Part shown: one piece after another, positions 11,641 to 22,185 of the stretch
How positions within the stretch are numbered: position 1 is the first letter of the stretch
Layout of the letters: the number at the start of each line of letters is the position of its first letter
NCBI RefSeq assembly: GCF_018812025.1
Contig: NC_063049.1
Coordinates: 16,201,734 to 16,265,733, forward strand
DNA from: Megalobrama amblycephala
Lineage: Eukaryota; Chordata; Actinopteri; Cypriniformes; Xenocyprididae
Direction: 5' to 3'
DNA length: 64,000 bases
The notes under the pieces: model-generated
The model's input: the letters and a program-made list of their open reading frames with translations, nothing else
The model's database searches: none
Told to the model about the DNA's origin: nothing
Position numbers and translations under genes: made by a program

Positions 11641-11897
11641 TGCTCCTTTAAGCAGACAGTCTACTAATACTCTAATAAGAGTTAGTTGACATGTATTTGC
11701 AAAGTTAGTCAGGGGCGTAGTTTGTGGGGGGATGGGGGGGGTGTAACCCCCCCAATATTCAAATCCATCAGTTACAACCCCCCAATACAATACAACCATA
11801 CCAACGTTCAACCCCCCCAAAGTTGAAACCAAATCTACGCCCTTGCTGATAGTTAATAGAATGTCTAAAGTGGACCATCAAAATAAAAGTGTTATCA
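11641..11897 (-). mobile_element. hAT-type MITE end fragment
   Basis: The right edge, GACCATCAAAATAAAAGTGTTATC, is a slightly decayed form of the hAT-type GGTAACACTTTATTTTGATGG terminus read in reverse, and the preceding GTAGTAGACTGTCTGC-like and GAGTTAGTTGACATGTA words fit an abundant fish MITE I recall. The left terminus is missing. A smaller foldback (11710-11847) interrupts it. Confidence 0.5.
11710..11847. mobile_element. Small foldback insert, CAGGGGCGTAG ends
   Basis: Left end CAGGGGCGTAGTTTG and right end CAAATCTACGCCCTTG are inverted repeats; the centre has runs of G on the left and C on the right that also pair. The flanks AAGTTAGT and CTGATAGT share five of eight bases, a possible decayed 8-bp target duplication. 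It sits inside the hAT-type MITE fragment. Confidence 0.5.
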
Positions 11898-12424
11898 AAA
11901 TATGATCAGCAGACAGAAAACAGAGGTCTTGAAATAGATGCCGATGAGTTGCGCTTGGGTAATCTGCAGATCAAACGGCAGTGAAATGAACACTCGAGGC
12001 CAGACTCTGAACCTGGGTAGCAATTTATTTTTAGCCAAACTGCTAACACATTTCTCTCTGTCTGCCTAGTCCTGCCAAAAAAGCAGGTGCAGTTACAGGT
12101 GCAACCCCTCTCTCTCACTCATTATCTCTATGTACAGTCAATCTAGCCCTCGCTCTCTGTCTCTCTCACTTTTTCCTCTCACTGCTTTCTCTCTCGTTTT
12201 GTTCTTGTGCATGTAATCCATACCTGGATGAGTGCCAGCCATGTCTGCAGGCACCTGCATCAGCCAACTGTGCCAAACAGCACACTCCACACTCTCCTCC
12301 ACAGTCAGCAACCTTTCTGAGCAAAGCTGAACATCACACATACATCAGTCCTGCTGAAATCAGTGAGAACAGTATTGTTTTTTCTATTAGTCTACTATAC
12401 TTGGATAATATTGTTAAGGGAATG
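11898..12424. other. Unassigned spacer
   Basis: Pyrimidine-rich CTCTCT stretch near 12105-12195. No gene supported. Confidence 0.4.
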
Positions 12425-12426
12425 TA

Positions 12427-12745
12427 CAGTGCTCAGTGTAAATAAGTACACCCCCTTTGAAAAGTAACATTTTAAACAATATCTTAAGACTGGATGCTCA
12501 ACTTTTCTCTTAAGAATTCCCCTTAGGTGTTCGATTGGGTTCAGATCAGGAGCCACTGAATCACTTTCACCCTGTTCTTCTTCAGAAATCCAACAGTGGC
12601 CTTAGATGTATGTTTAGGATCATTGTCATGTTGGAAAAGTGCGAGACGACCAAGGGCATGGAGTGATGGTAGCATCTTCTCTTTCAGTATATAGAGCAGT
12701 ACATCTGTGAATTCATGATGCCATCAATGAAATGCAGATCTATTA
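12427..12745 (-). pseudogene. Tc1-like terminal fragment with transposase C-terminus
   Basis: Begins TA|CAGTGCTCAGTGTAAATAAG, a Tc1-type terminus different from the other families here. Minus-strand translation gives [20 protein letters not shown], the third catalytic motif (Glu in NPIEH) and what follows it, and further upstream a decayed piece around 12600-12730. Only the 3' part of the element remains; the first and second catalytic Asp regions are missing or unreadable. Confidence 0.7.
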
Positions 12746-13084
12746 AATAAAAATGTAAACATGTTGCTGCATTCATGCCTATTTCTTAATTACCATAATT
12801 TCAAGATGACACATGATATTCTACTTGCCTAAGTCAATCTGCAGCGGTCAGGTGGTACAAGTAGGAGCTCTCCGAAAATTTCCCAGTTTACAAGCTGTAA
12901 TTATGAGTTCTATGCAGATGTGGACTCTTTTTACAAGTTGGAATCTCGTAATTATGGTAATTACGATAATTACGACATGGCATGAACGCACCTTGCACTA
13001 AGCACTTTCTTCTTAATAACAAAATAAACACACAACAAAAATAACAGCAGTGAGAAAAAAGCATCTGATCATAGGGATGTCAAT
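12746..13084. other. Unassigned spacer
   Basis: Contains several TAATTACGA/GTAATTA-like words (12946-12980) but no gene or repeat boundary that I can support. Confidence 0.35.
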
Positions 13085-13669
13085 ACTGTTGCAAGAAAAA
13101 AGTATGTGAACCACTTGCAGAATCTATGAAAATGTGAAAAATTTTAACAAAATAAGAGAGATCATACAAAATGCATGTTATTTTTTATTTAGTACTGTCC
13201 TGAGTAAGATATTTTATATAAAAGATGTTTAAATATAATCCATAAGATAAAAAAAATAGCTGAATATATTAAAATTACCCCATTCAAAAGTATGTGAACC
13301 ATCGGTTCTTAATTCTATGTGTGGTTACCTGGATGATCTATGTTTTTTGTTTTTTGATGGTTGTTCATGAGTCTCTTGTTTGTCCTGAGCAGTTAAACTG
13401 AGCTCTGTTCTTCAGAAAAATCCTCCAGGTCCTGCAGATTCTTCAGTTTTCAAGCATCTTCTGCATATTTGAACCCTTTCCAGCAGTGACTGTGTGATTT
13501 TGAGAGCCGTCTTTTCACACTGAGGACAACTGAGGAACTCAAACTCAACTATTAAAAAAGGTTCAAACATTAACTGATGCTCCAGAAGGAAACACGATGC
13601 ATTAAGAGTATGGATTGAGGGTGAGTAAATCATGGGATAATTTCCATTTTTGGGTGAACTAACACTTAA
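13085..13669. mobile_element. Probable dispersed MITE ending in TTAA
   Basis: The right end CCATTTTTGGGTGAACTAACAC followed by TTAA (13666-13669) is the same terminus type as the TTAA foldback at 30955-31728. Inside, GATGCTCCAGAAGGAAACAC and the neighbouring text match my recollection of a widespread cyprinid repeat. The left end is not resolved. AAGTATGTGAACC occurs twice (13098 and 13290), about 190 bp apart. Confidence 0.45.
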
Positions 13670-14955
13670 GTAGAGCTACAGCAGGTTTTTGCATAGTCAA
13701 GCTACATCAAGCTTTATCTATATGTTCAACCATACTTTAAAATACATAATTGAATATTTGAAGGATTAAAAATACACTGTTCATAATCTTGTTTTTTTCA
13801 GAGCCAATGCACAACTGAGCTTTCACATTGTCTAGGTCTGTTAGTCTAACTTTGCAAAAACCTTTCAGACTAAAGCATTTACACAACATTTTAAAGTCAC
13901 AATGTAACAGAAATAGAGATAGTTCATATTGTGACGTACATTCCAAGTGAAACAATGAAAATGAAAAAAGAAAAAGTTGGGCAGGATCTAAATGCAAGCT
14001 TTTGTGCCAGTCAGTTGTAAGAAAGGGGCAGGATTTAATAACGTTTCGAACAAAAACCTGAGAAAATTGTATTTTTGTCAATTTTTGTCAAACAACACCC
14101 TCAAAGCTTGCACAGTCCTATACCTCATTGTGTGTTCAACATTTCATCCGGTAACATTAGGCAGTTTTGATTTATATGCTGTTGAATGCTTAATGATCAT
14201 GTTAGCTTTCTTGTGCATTAGTAATCTTCTATCCACTCTTTCCAGGTTGCGTTTATTCCCCCCTCGGGGGAATCCCAAACACCATTTTGAAGTGCGTTCA
14301 ACTTCATCAAGTGAAGTGTGTTCACTTCAGGCAACTCTATAGACCACAATATGACACAATTATGACGTCACAGCAGATCACACTTAAATATGCAGTAGAA
14401 GATCTGGGAAATGCTAACGTTAGCCTGCTAGCATTGAAAGCATACCCTCCCTGCAAATCGCCGTCCATATCCACACCTCCTCCAGAACACATGAATACAC
14501 ACACAGCATCACAAAAAAAAATCACATTACAATAATAATGAACATGAACAACTTACAGAGCTTGTACATGACTGCTGCAGATTCATTTCGGTGTTGCTAC
14601 TGTTGACATCGAAACGTATTACTGACATTGAATCCGTGTCTAACTGAAAAGCTCAGAGTATAACATCACAGGTTTCCATCTCTTAATTACAGCATTTATG
14701 GCGTGAACACAGCATAAGCTTGTTGTTTTGATTCGGTAGGAACTATAAAAGGAGTCTGCTGTTTGTTTGCGGTGCTCGTGACTGAGGTATGCCTGTAATC
14801 TGTATACACTGCATAGCATGAAACGCGCTGATGACGTATGATGTCTGCGCAAACAGGGTGCGGGAGGGTATGTAAAAACAAACGCAGCCCCCGTTTACGC
14901 AGATCTTCTTCTTCACTTGTTTTTGGATACAGAGATGTTGTACTATTTCAGAAGA
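13670..14955. other. Unassigned, possibly repeat-derived DNA
   Basis: No gene supported. A well-formed TATA-like box (CTATAAAAGGAG, 14744-14755) is followed by GC-richer DNA, but no ORF of significance begins downstream. Several stretches look like old MITE remnants without readable ends. Confidence 0.3.
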
Positions 14956-15421
14956 TGCGAGACAGCAGATAAGACATTCTTCTAAACATCTCCTTTTGTG
15001 TTTAGAAAGAAAAAAGGGTAACACTTTACTTGAAGGGGTGTGCATAAGACTGACATGACACCTTCATAATCTTGACATGACACGTGTCATGAATATGAAG
15101 GAGGGTTTATGAATATTTATGACAACTGTCATTAAATGTCATTCGCTTAATTATGTCATTTTTAATGCAAACATTGTTTGAGATGTCCAAGTTATGACAA
15201 CTTGACATAAACCAATACATCATAACCTGTCAGTGTCTTTGTCATGACAACTTGACATCATTTAGCTTTATGGGTTAACATTACATTAAACTGTCATGTG
15301 GTTGGTTTTGACATTGGCTGTCATGAGGCCATTATAATAGTGTCATGAATATGTATCTTGAGCTCAAGTACAGTGGTACAAATTGAACTTGTCATTAAAA
15401 TGTCATTAAGTGACAATACTC

Positions 15422-15789
15422 TGTAGCAAATTAGCTCAAAATAAATATGAATAATTAATCATAACTAGTTATAATTAATTATTAATATTTTAATCAGTTA
15501 ATAAAATTAACTTAATGTAATAAAATTAATATTACAATCAATTAACCTGTTGTTCAATGAACACACAGTGTTAATTGTTTATTAATTCTAAGAAATGTTC
15601 ATTTCCAGGTTATGGGAAATAACAATCTTATTCTTCTAAAAGCCTGTAGTCAGGACCGACATGAATAGGGACTCCCGTATATGAGCGCAAAACACGGACA
15701 ACCTTACGTGTGACATGAACAAGACTTTATTAACTAGACTAAACACTTAAATTACTCTAACATTCACACACATACATGCATACAGTTTA

Positions 15790-15830
<41 letters not shown>

Positions 15831-16919
15831 AAAGCAGAGTACAGGAAGCAAGAGGTTACAGCATTGTTGGACATTTCAGCAGATCAACAGCCTTGAGCAA
15901 ACCATCAGTGTAGTTTTAACAGGCCCATCTTTAAAAGGGGTAAGGATACTCAATGTATCCGATAATGAGACTAAGTTTGATACTTGCATGTCTCTCCAAG
16001 TTGAATTAAAACTGTCCTGATGCAATTTGTGGAGGTTTCCGTTGAATCTTTGCTGATATTGTCTTGATGAAAGAGAACCAGTTGGATTCAGAGGATCTTT
16101 GGTGAATGGAAGGTCTAGGCCGAGGCCTGGCACAAGCTTGGGGTTCCTTAGAAGCTTCTAGCTTCTTACAGCATCATCTTGACGTCAGCATTTGTCAGTA
16201 AAAGAAAAGAAGAGGAGGACGAGCAGGAAGAGCAGGGGTTCCTTGTGATCAGTGAATATAAGGGGTGAAGATGTCACACCCTCTTGAGGTGTCTGAGCCA
16301 ATAAGGAGTTCCCCTTTCAGAGGGAAGTTTTACGAGTCTTTGTTCTGTAGCAAGATATTAGCATAAGACACTGGATTGGATGAATGAGAGAATAACCTTC
16401 TAGCTTCCTATAATTCTAACATGTCACAGAGTTAGTAACATGTAACATAAATTACCAAATAGGAAATTAAAGTTGGAGTCCGTAGATACCAAACATGCTG
16501 CCAATGTGATCTCAGTTAACTATACATTTGCAACTATGGAACATTAATACCAAAATAGTTCAAAAAAGAGAATTAATACATAGAATAAAGCCTATAAAAG
16601 GAAAGTCATGAGATGGGAAAATTGGATACATGTTTATACATTTCCCAAGTGGTTATATAGAGAATACATAGGATTAAGAGAGTTTATTTGTCCTTCTCAG
16701 GAAGAATGAGTCACTAGTCTCTCCAGAATTCTTCTGGATCATAAAAGTACCATATAACTGTAACAGGACACCTAGGTTGGCCTGTGTGCTTGCAACATTG
16801 GGATGCTGGTTACAGTTTTAGGGGGATGAGTTCAGAGAACTTTGATAGTGAGAGTGAGTTTATGGGTAATTCATTAAATACAATGAATAATTGTGTGGCT
16901 GATTGGTCCAGACGTTACA
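15422..16919 (-). repeat. 3' LTR (in element orientation), 1498 bp
   Basis: On the minus strand it runs TGTAACGTC...TTGCTACA. An AATAAA signal lies on that strand opposite ACTTTATTAACT near 15727, which would place R/U5 in the last 300 bases. It contains a (GA)n tract of 36 bases at 15793-15828, longer than in the other LTR. Confidence 0.9.
15793..15828. repeat. (GA)n microsatellite in the LTR
   Basis: 36 bases here against about 22 at 20219-20240 in the sister LTR. The difference accounts for the whole 14-bp length difference between the LTRs. Confidence 0.95.
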
Positions 16920-16935
16920 TCCCCCCCTTTCGGTC
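16909..16935 (-). promoter_or_regulatory. Polypurine tract next to LTR
   Basis: On the minus strand AAAGGGGGGGA (about 16920-16930) sits directly before the TGTAACG start of the LTR. This is the normal position for the primer of plus-strand DNA synthesis and fixes the orientation of the element. Confidence 0.75.
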
Positions 16936-17170
16936 GTTGTTGTTCTTTCTATGGACAACAGCGAGCGACATTGAAGGTGTAGAAAGATCAGACACACCAC
17001 TGGCACACAAGGCTGGAAGGCTGTGATGGGCTCTGGTTGTATGTGTCTCCTGGAGTGGTGGTCGTTCCATTGCGGTTGATGTAGACAGTAGACAAGCTCA
17101 GGTCTCTGAGCTGGTGTTGTGTGAGTGGTCAGAAGCTTGTACTGCTGAGTACTCCTCAGGTAAGAACTGT

Positions 17171-17902
17171 TCAAGGAGCTATCTTACTAGCGTTAGAAGC
17201 TCCTGCAGGTCCGATGCAGGCGTGTCCAGTCGTCCTTGGGCTGCCTGCTGTTGGAGATCCTGCTGTGTCTACAGGGAGAGGATGCTCCCATCCCTGGCTT
17301 CTCCCTGTGGTAGGTCTGGTACCTGGGTCTGTCTGAATTAATCCTTCTCCTTCTGCAGCTGCAGAGGATTTCAGGAAATTGGCTGATAAGGTGTCAAGCA
17401 GAAGGCTTTGGTTTCCCCCTCTGTACCTCTGTGCTTGGCTGGGGGAGGTTCTTCTGCTGACTCCATGCGGTGAAGTGAGATGTTTCTCCTGCAGTGGTTC
17501 TGTTTGCTGCAGGTAAGAGAGTCTCAGTTCTCCTTTCTTCTGTGTCTCTATTCTGTCAGGGTCCTTGTGTCTGTCCCGAGCCTCCATCTCTAGCTGGTCT
17601 ATGTGGCTTTTAGCATGCATCAGCTCCTTGTGAGTCTCTGTGATCTGGAGTTTGAGGTTGTTCACCTCCTGTTTCAAAACAGCGAGGATGTGGGCCAGGA
17701 AGAAGTTGACTTCAGTCAGATCATTGTGATCATACCTCTGGTTTGAGTCATCTGCCTTTACTTCTCTTCCATCTTTGTCCAGTTGCTTTTGGCTCTGGTG
17801 CTGTAATTGATCAGCAGCACTGGTTAGGAGGGTGTTCCTCACGACACCTAGCCAGTCCTTTCGGTCTGCCATCTGGGCAGTTAGGCTGAGCATCTGCAAC
17901 AT
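17171..17902 (-). CDS. Coiled-coil ORF of the LTR element, Gag-like at best
   Basis: A 243-residue open frame, the longest in the window. A better start may be the ATG of MADRKDWLGVVRNTL (residue 11). Residues about 65-115 (LTEVNFFLAHILAVLKQEVN..LKLQITETHKELMHAK) have leucine/isoleucine heptad spacing and are probably a coiled coil. The C-terminal half is rich in Ser, Pro, Gly and Thr, with GGNQS and RPTTGRSQGW stretches, and looks disordered. I see no zinc knuckle, protease or RT motif, no signal peptide and no membrane segment. It lies near the 3' end of the interior, after a leader of about 1.9 kb without coding potential. It may be a shortened Gag, since retroviral and spuma-like Gag proteins can carry N-terminal coiled coils, or an accessory protein. 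Function unknown. Confidence 0.5.
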   Translation of the reverse strand: MLQMLSLTAQMADRKDWLGVVRNTLLTSAADQLQHQSQKQLDKDGREVKADDSNQRYDHNDLTEVNFFLAHILAVLKQEVNNLKLQITETHKELMHAKSHIDQLEMEARDRHKDPDRIETQKKGELRLSYLQQTEPLQEKHLTSPHGVSRRTSPSQAQRYRGGNQSLLLDTLSANFLKSSAAAEGEGLIQTDPGTRPTTGRSQGWEHPLPVDTAGSPTAGSPRTTGHACIGPAGASNASKIAP

Positions 17903-19847
17903 TTAGGCACGCTTGTGGTGAGAGTAAGGGCAAGAGACTACTGCAAGATCAAACAGAATTTAGGGCTAAAGGCACAGTGAGCAGCCAGGTGTATAAAATA
18001 CAGCTAGGTTTAATAAATGACTTAAGATGGTTCTTGTGGTCAAATTATTTCTTAGTATTTCTTACTGATGGCTCACAACAGGCTTGACCTCTGAACAAAT
18101 GGAAAAGAGAAAGAGAGAGGAAGAGGAGAGCTTTCCTATTAGATTGTGCTTATTAGTGGTGCTCAAAACTATGCCATAGCAATCATTCAGATTCCTTTGT
18201 AACTGGCTCATAAAATTGAAGCAACTGTTGTAAATAAACAAAATCAAGAAGGAGAGTATGTCTAGTTGCTTGTGGTTATATTGGGAAATTAAACCACACA
18301 AGACTAAACAGGAAAATGTAAATAAATCACATAAATGAAAGAAATAATACTAGTAAAAACAAATAGCTGACTGCTATTATAATTAAAATCAATAAAATAT
18401 TTAAAGAAGTGATTAAAACAGCAGAATGACCTGGTATTGGGAATAGTCAATAGCACTAGTGATTAACAATTAGATTAGCTTTGGAAATCACTCTATAGTT
18501 GGTCACAGCTGCAGCGTGTTCAGGACCACACCATGTGTGTGTCCCTCCCAGAAGTTTAGTCAACGTGCTATTGAAAAATCTCAATAAATCCTAGAATTCT
18601 TCTTTAGCTAAACAGTTTACATGTAATTAAATTTAGATTTAATTACCCTAGTAACTGCAGATTTAGCTGAACAGTGTTCAGGGAGAAATGCACCTAAGTG
18701 CAGGTGAAATTAGCTGAGAAGAATTAAAGGTAAGGAAAGAGAGAAATCAGAAAACCAGGAATGTGGTTAAGGGAAATTGGTTTAGATCAGTTCACACTGC
18801 ATACACACAAGCTATAGTTAAAGGCTTCACGTAAATGATGCTAACCACTAACTGTAGAAGCTATTAGTTAGCTCAGCCTGAGGTGCAGGGCTGCTAGGTG
18901 AGGTTAGCTTAGCCACCTAGCCTGGTTTGTTTACAATATGGCATCACAGGGTGATGAGTTAGCACTTCCTGTGACAAGTCGTTGTCATGGGAACCAATGC
19001 ACATCAGGGCAATTCAAACAGTTTATTGAGACTGTCTGCTCATTTCAAACAAGTTACGTATAGAGTTAAAATGTGACGCTTATACTTTCAGATTTTCAAA
19101 AACTTGATATTACATTCAGTAAAATGCAAATATGTTTTGGCATTTGCAAATTTTACTCATGTAAACTCTTCTCTCTACTTTAAACAACGTCTTGTACTTG
19201 TTTAAAGGGTAATTACACAGTTTGCTGTAAGTCAAAGCTTGTTTAAGCATATATAGTTAAGTCCGTCTTGTGCATGAATACTGATACCTTTTGCATACCT
19301 TTCAGCGAGTGAAACACAGTTTTGGTCAAAAGGTAGCTATGCTTGTAGATGCAGCCAAAGTTTCGATGAATGACATCAATCTTAACTATAAAAGGGGAGC
19401 ATTACCCAAATCTACATTTATATAACACTGTACTGAGATTCATTCATCAGAAACAGGTTAAGCAATACTGCAATTGGTATTTCTCCAACCAAAGCAGAAT
19501 AATCAATTCTGGTACAGTTTACATGCCGCTGAGCTGAGATTCCTTCGTCAACACAGGCTTACGCTCTAATACTGAGATTAGGATTTCTTCGCTAAAATCA
19601 GATAACTTGTTACACTGATACCATTTGAACAAATGCTAAAATGTGTCAAGAGTAGACTCTTTCAGTTACAGTAGAGATGTCAATTCAAGCTATCACTTTA
19701 TCAGCATCTAACAAGCCAGCAATTAGTGACCAAAATGTGCATCGTCTGACATATTCTGACTGGAATTATCAAATGCACACTTTTAAGTTGACAGTGGTTT
19801 AAGCTCATAACCTTTGTTTATTCATGCCCATTTCATTCTCCACCATT
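17903..19847 (-). other. Non-coding leader of the LTR element
   Basis: About 1.9 kb between the primer-binding side and the only ORF, with no open frame beyond chance on the minus strand. A plus-strand TATA-like CTATAAAAGGGG occurs at 19387. In a working element this could hold packaging signals or be the scar of deleted gag-pol. The sequence does not tell which. Confidence 0.5.
19832..19847 (-). promoter_or_regulatory. Candidate primer binding site
   Basis: On the minus strand TGGTGGAGAATG follows the LTR terminus (...GCTACA) after two or three bases. PBS sequences begin TGG, complementary to the tRNA CCA end. The matching tRNA is not identified. Confidence 0.45.
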
Positions 19848-21331
19848 TGTAGCAAATTAGCTCAAAATAAATATGAATAATTAATCATAACTAGTTATAA
19901 TTAATTATTAATATTTTAATCAGTTAATAAAATTAACTTAATGTAATAAAATTAATATTACAATCAATTAACCTGTTGTTCAATGAACACACAGTGTTAA
20001 TTGTTTATTAATTCTAAGAAATGTTCATTTCCAGGTTATGGGAAATAACAATCTTATTCTTCTAAAAGCCTGTAGTCAGGACCGACATGAATAGGGACTC
20101 CCGTATATGAGTGCAAAACACGGACAACCTTACGTGTGACATGAACAAGACTTTATTAACTAGACTAAACACTTAAACTACTCTAACATTCACACACATA
20201 CCTGCATACAGTTTACCAAGAGAGAGAGAGAGAGAGAGAGCTAAAGCAGAGTACAGGAAGCAAGAGGTTACAGCATTGTTGGACATTTCAGCAGATCAAC
20301 AGCCTTGAGCAAACCATCAGTGTAGTTTTAACAGGCCCATCTTTAAAAGGGGTAAGGATACTCAATGTATCCGATAATGAGACTAAGTTTGATACTTGCA
20401 TGTCTCTCCAAGTTGAATTAAAACTGTCCTGATGCAATTTGTGGAGGTTTCCGTTGAATCTTTGCTGATATTGTCTTGATGAAAGAGAACCAGTTGGATT
20501 CAGAGGATCTTTGGTGAATGGAAGGTCTAGGCCGAGGCCTGGCACAAGCTTGGGGTTCCTTAGAAGCTTCTAGCTTCTTACAGCATCATCTTGACGTCAG
20601 CATTTGTCAGTAAAAGAAAAGAAGAGGAGGACGAGCAGGAAGAGCAGGGGTTCCTTGTGATCAGTGAATATAAGGGGTGAAGATGTCACACCCTCTTGAG
20701 GTGTCTGAGCCAATAAGGAGTTCCCCTTTCAGAGGGAAGTTTTACGAGTCTTTGTTCTGTAGCAAGATATTAGCATAAGACACTGGATTGGATGAATGAG
20801 AGAATAACCTTCTAGCTTCCTATAATTCTAACATGTCACAGAGTTAGTAACATGTAACATAAATTACCAAATAGGAAATTAAAGTTGGAGTCCGTAGATA
20901 CCAAACATGCTGCCAATGTGATCTCAGTTAACTATACATTTGCAACTATGGAACATTAATACCAAAATAGTTCAAAAGAGAGAATTAATACATAGAATAA
21001 AGCCTATAAAAGGAAAGTCATGAGATGGGAAAATTGGATACATGTTTATACATTTCCCAAGTGGTTATATAGAGAATACATAGGATTAAGAGAGTTTATT
21101 TGTCCTTCTCAGGAAGAATGAGTCACTAGTCTCTCCAGAATTCTTCTGGATCATAAAAGTACCATATAACTGTAACAGGACACCTAGGTTGGCCTGTGTG
21201 CTAGCAACATTGGGATGCTGGTTACAGTTTTAGGGGGATGAGTTCAGAGAACTTTGATAGTGAGAGTGAGTTTATGGGTAATTCATTAAATACAATGAAT
21301 AATTGTGTGGCTGATTGGTCCAGACGTTACA
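19848..21331 (-). repeat. 5' LTR (in element orientation), 1484 bp
   Basis: Direct repeat of 15422-16919. The five substitutions I saw are in GAGTGC/GAGCGC, AACTAC/AATTAC, ACCTGC/ACATGC, CAAAAGAG/CAAAAAAG and GCTAGC/GCTTGC. It includes the same chance 85-residue frame on the minus strand (20288-20545), identical in both LTRs only because the LTRs are. Confidence 0.9.
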
Positions 21332-21486
21332 ACTCTGACAAATAATTTTATAACGGCGTCATGACTATTTTTCATTTCATGTTTTTTTTGTTTTTGTTTT
21401 TTGTTTTTTTAAGTTTCCTCCAACAGAAGGTCAGATAATAGACAATTTCAAATTTCTTAAAAAAGATGACACTGTTATAAAATAAT

Positions 21487-21743
21487 GGTAACACTTTATT
21501 TTAGGGTCTTTTAACTAGTTGCTTATTACTATTAGCATTCATATGGCTAAAATATTGGCTATTTATTAGTACTTATAAAGCACATATTAATGCCTTATTC
21601 TGCATGACCTTATTCTAGATTCTTAATCCTACCCAATACCTAAACATAACAATTAACTATAATAAGCAGTAAATTAAGAGTTTATTGAGGGAAAAGTCAT
21701 AGTTAATCGTTTATATATGTGTTCCCTATACTGAAATATTACC
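21487..21743. mobile_element. hAT-type MITE B, 257 bp
   Basis: Starts GGTAACACTTTATTTTAGGG and ends ..ATATTACC, with a perfect 8-bp duplication AAAATAAT at 21479-21486 and 21744-21751. It is inserted in the right arm of MITE A. Its left terminus shares GGTAACACTTTA with MITE A and the 5092-6056 foldback, so the three are likely served by one transposase type. Confidence 0.82.
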
Positions 21744-22185
21744 AAAATAATGTAATGTAATGTTAACCCATAAAGCTAAGTAGTTTTTTAAGTTTGATAA
21801 TTAATCTGCTATGTCATGTTTATGACAGGTTATGATGTTTTGCTAATGTCAAGTTGTCATGACAAAGACACTGACAGGTTATGATGTGTTGGTTTATGTC
21901 AAGTTGTCGTAACAAAGACATCTCAAACAATGTCATCTTTGCATTAAAAATAACATAATTGAGCGAATGACACTTAATGACAGTTGTCATAAACATGCAT
22001 AAAACCTCCTTCATATTCATGACACGTGTCATGTCAAGATTATGAAGGTGTCATGTCAGTCTTATGCACACCCCTTCAAGTAAAGTGTTACCGAAAAAAG
22101 TCATAAAGGTTTAGAACGACATTACGGTGAATAAAGATGACAAAATTTTACTTTTTTTTTTTTTTGGTGAACTGTTCCTTCAATA

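Larger units (their letters stand above)
15422..21331 (-). mobile_element. Young LTR retroelement, 5.9 kb, non-autonomous
   Basis: Two directly repeated LTRs (15422-16919 and 19848-21331) flank a 2928-bp internal region. Both LTRs start TGTAGCAAAT and end GACGTTACA on the plus strand. The whole is flanked by a 4-bp duplication ACTC (15418-15421 and 21332-21335). On the minus strand a polypurine tract AAAGGGGGGGA abuts the LTR that begins TGTAACG, and a TGGTGGAGAATG primer-binding-site candidate lies three bases after the other LTR. Both say the element is transcribed on the minus strand. The LTRs differ by five substitutions that I counted plus a GA-repeat length change. No protease, reverse transcriptase or integrase motif was found in the interior, so it depends on a partner element. 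Confidence 0.9.
15017..22092. mobile_element. hAT-type MITE A, interrupted
   Basis: Left end GGTAACACTTTACTTGAAGG and right end (its reverse complement, ending 22092) are matching terminal inverted repeats, flanked by an 8-bp duplication GAAAAAAG at 15009-15016 and 22093-22100. Long arms pair: the left arm word CATAAGACTGACATGACACC (from about 15043) recurs inverted near 22038, and the CTGTCAGTGTC..TGACAACTTGACAT stretch recurs inverted near 21850. The element proper is about 0.9 kb; the rest is an LTR retroelement (15422-21331) and a second hAT MITE (21487-21743) inserted in it. No transposase. Confidence 0.88.
14956..22185. mobile_element. TTAA-type MITE fragment split by the nest
   Basis: The left piece (about 14970-15016) and the right piece (22093-22180) join to a continuous sequence once the inserted element and its duplicated GAAAAAAG are removed: ...CTTCTTTTGTG-like text, AGAAAGAAAAAAG, then GTCATAAAGGTTTAGAACGA and TTTGGTGAACTGTTCCTTC. 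That order is the same as in the MITE at 1127-1438 (right half). Its outer TTAA ends are not readable, so this is a truncated host for the later insertions. Confidence 0.55.

Noticed and set aside
13992..14342. A 116-residue plus-strand frame
   Set aside because: No recognisable domain, lies in AT-rich repeat-like DNA, and has no plausible promoter or splice context.
14744..14755. TATA box CTATAAAAGGAG as a host promoter
   Set aside because: No ORF or exon-like sequence follows, and the surroundings look repeat-derived.
15876..16133. An 85-residue minus-strand frame that is repeated identically at 20288-20545
   Set aside because: Looks conserved but is identical only because it lies in the two LTRs of one recent insertion; no coding evidence.
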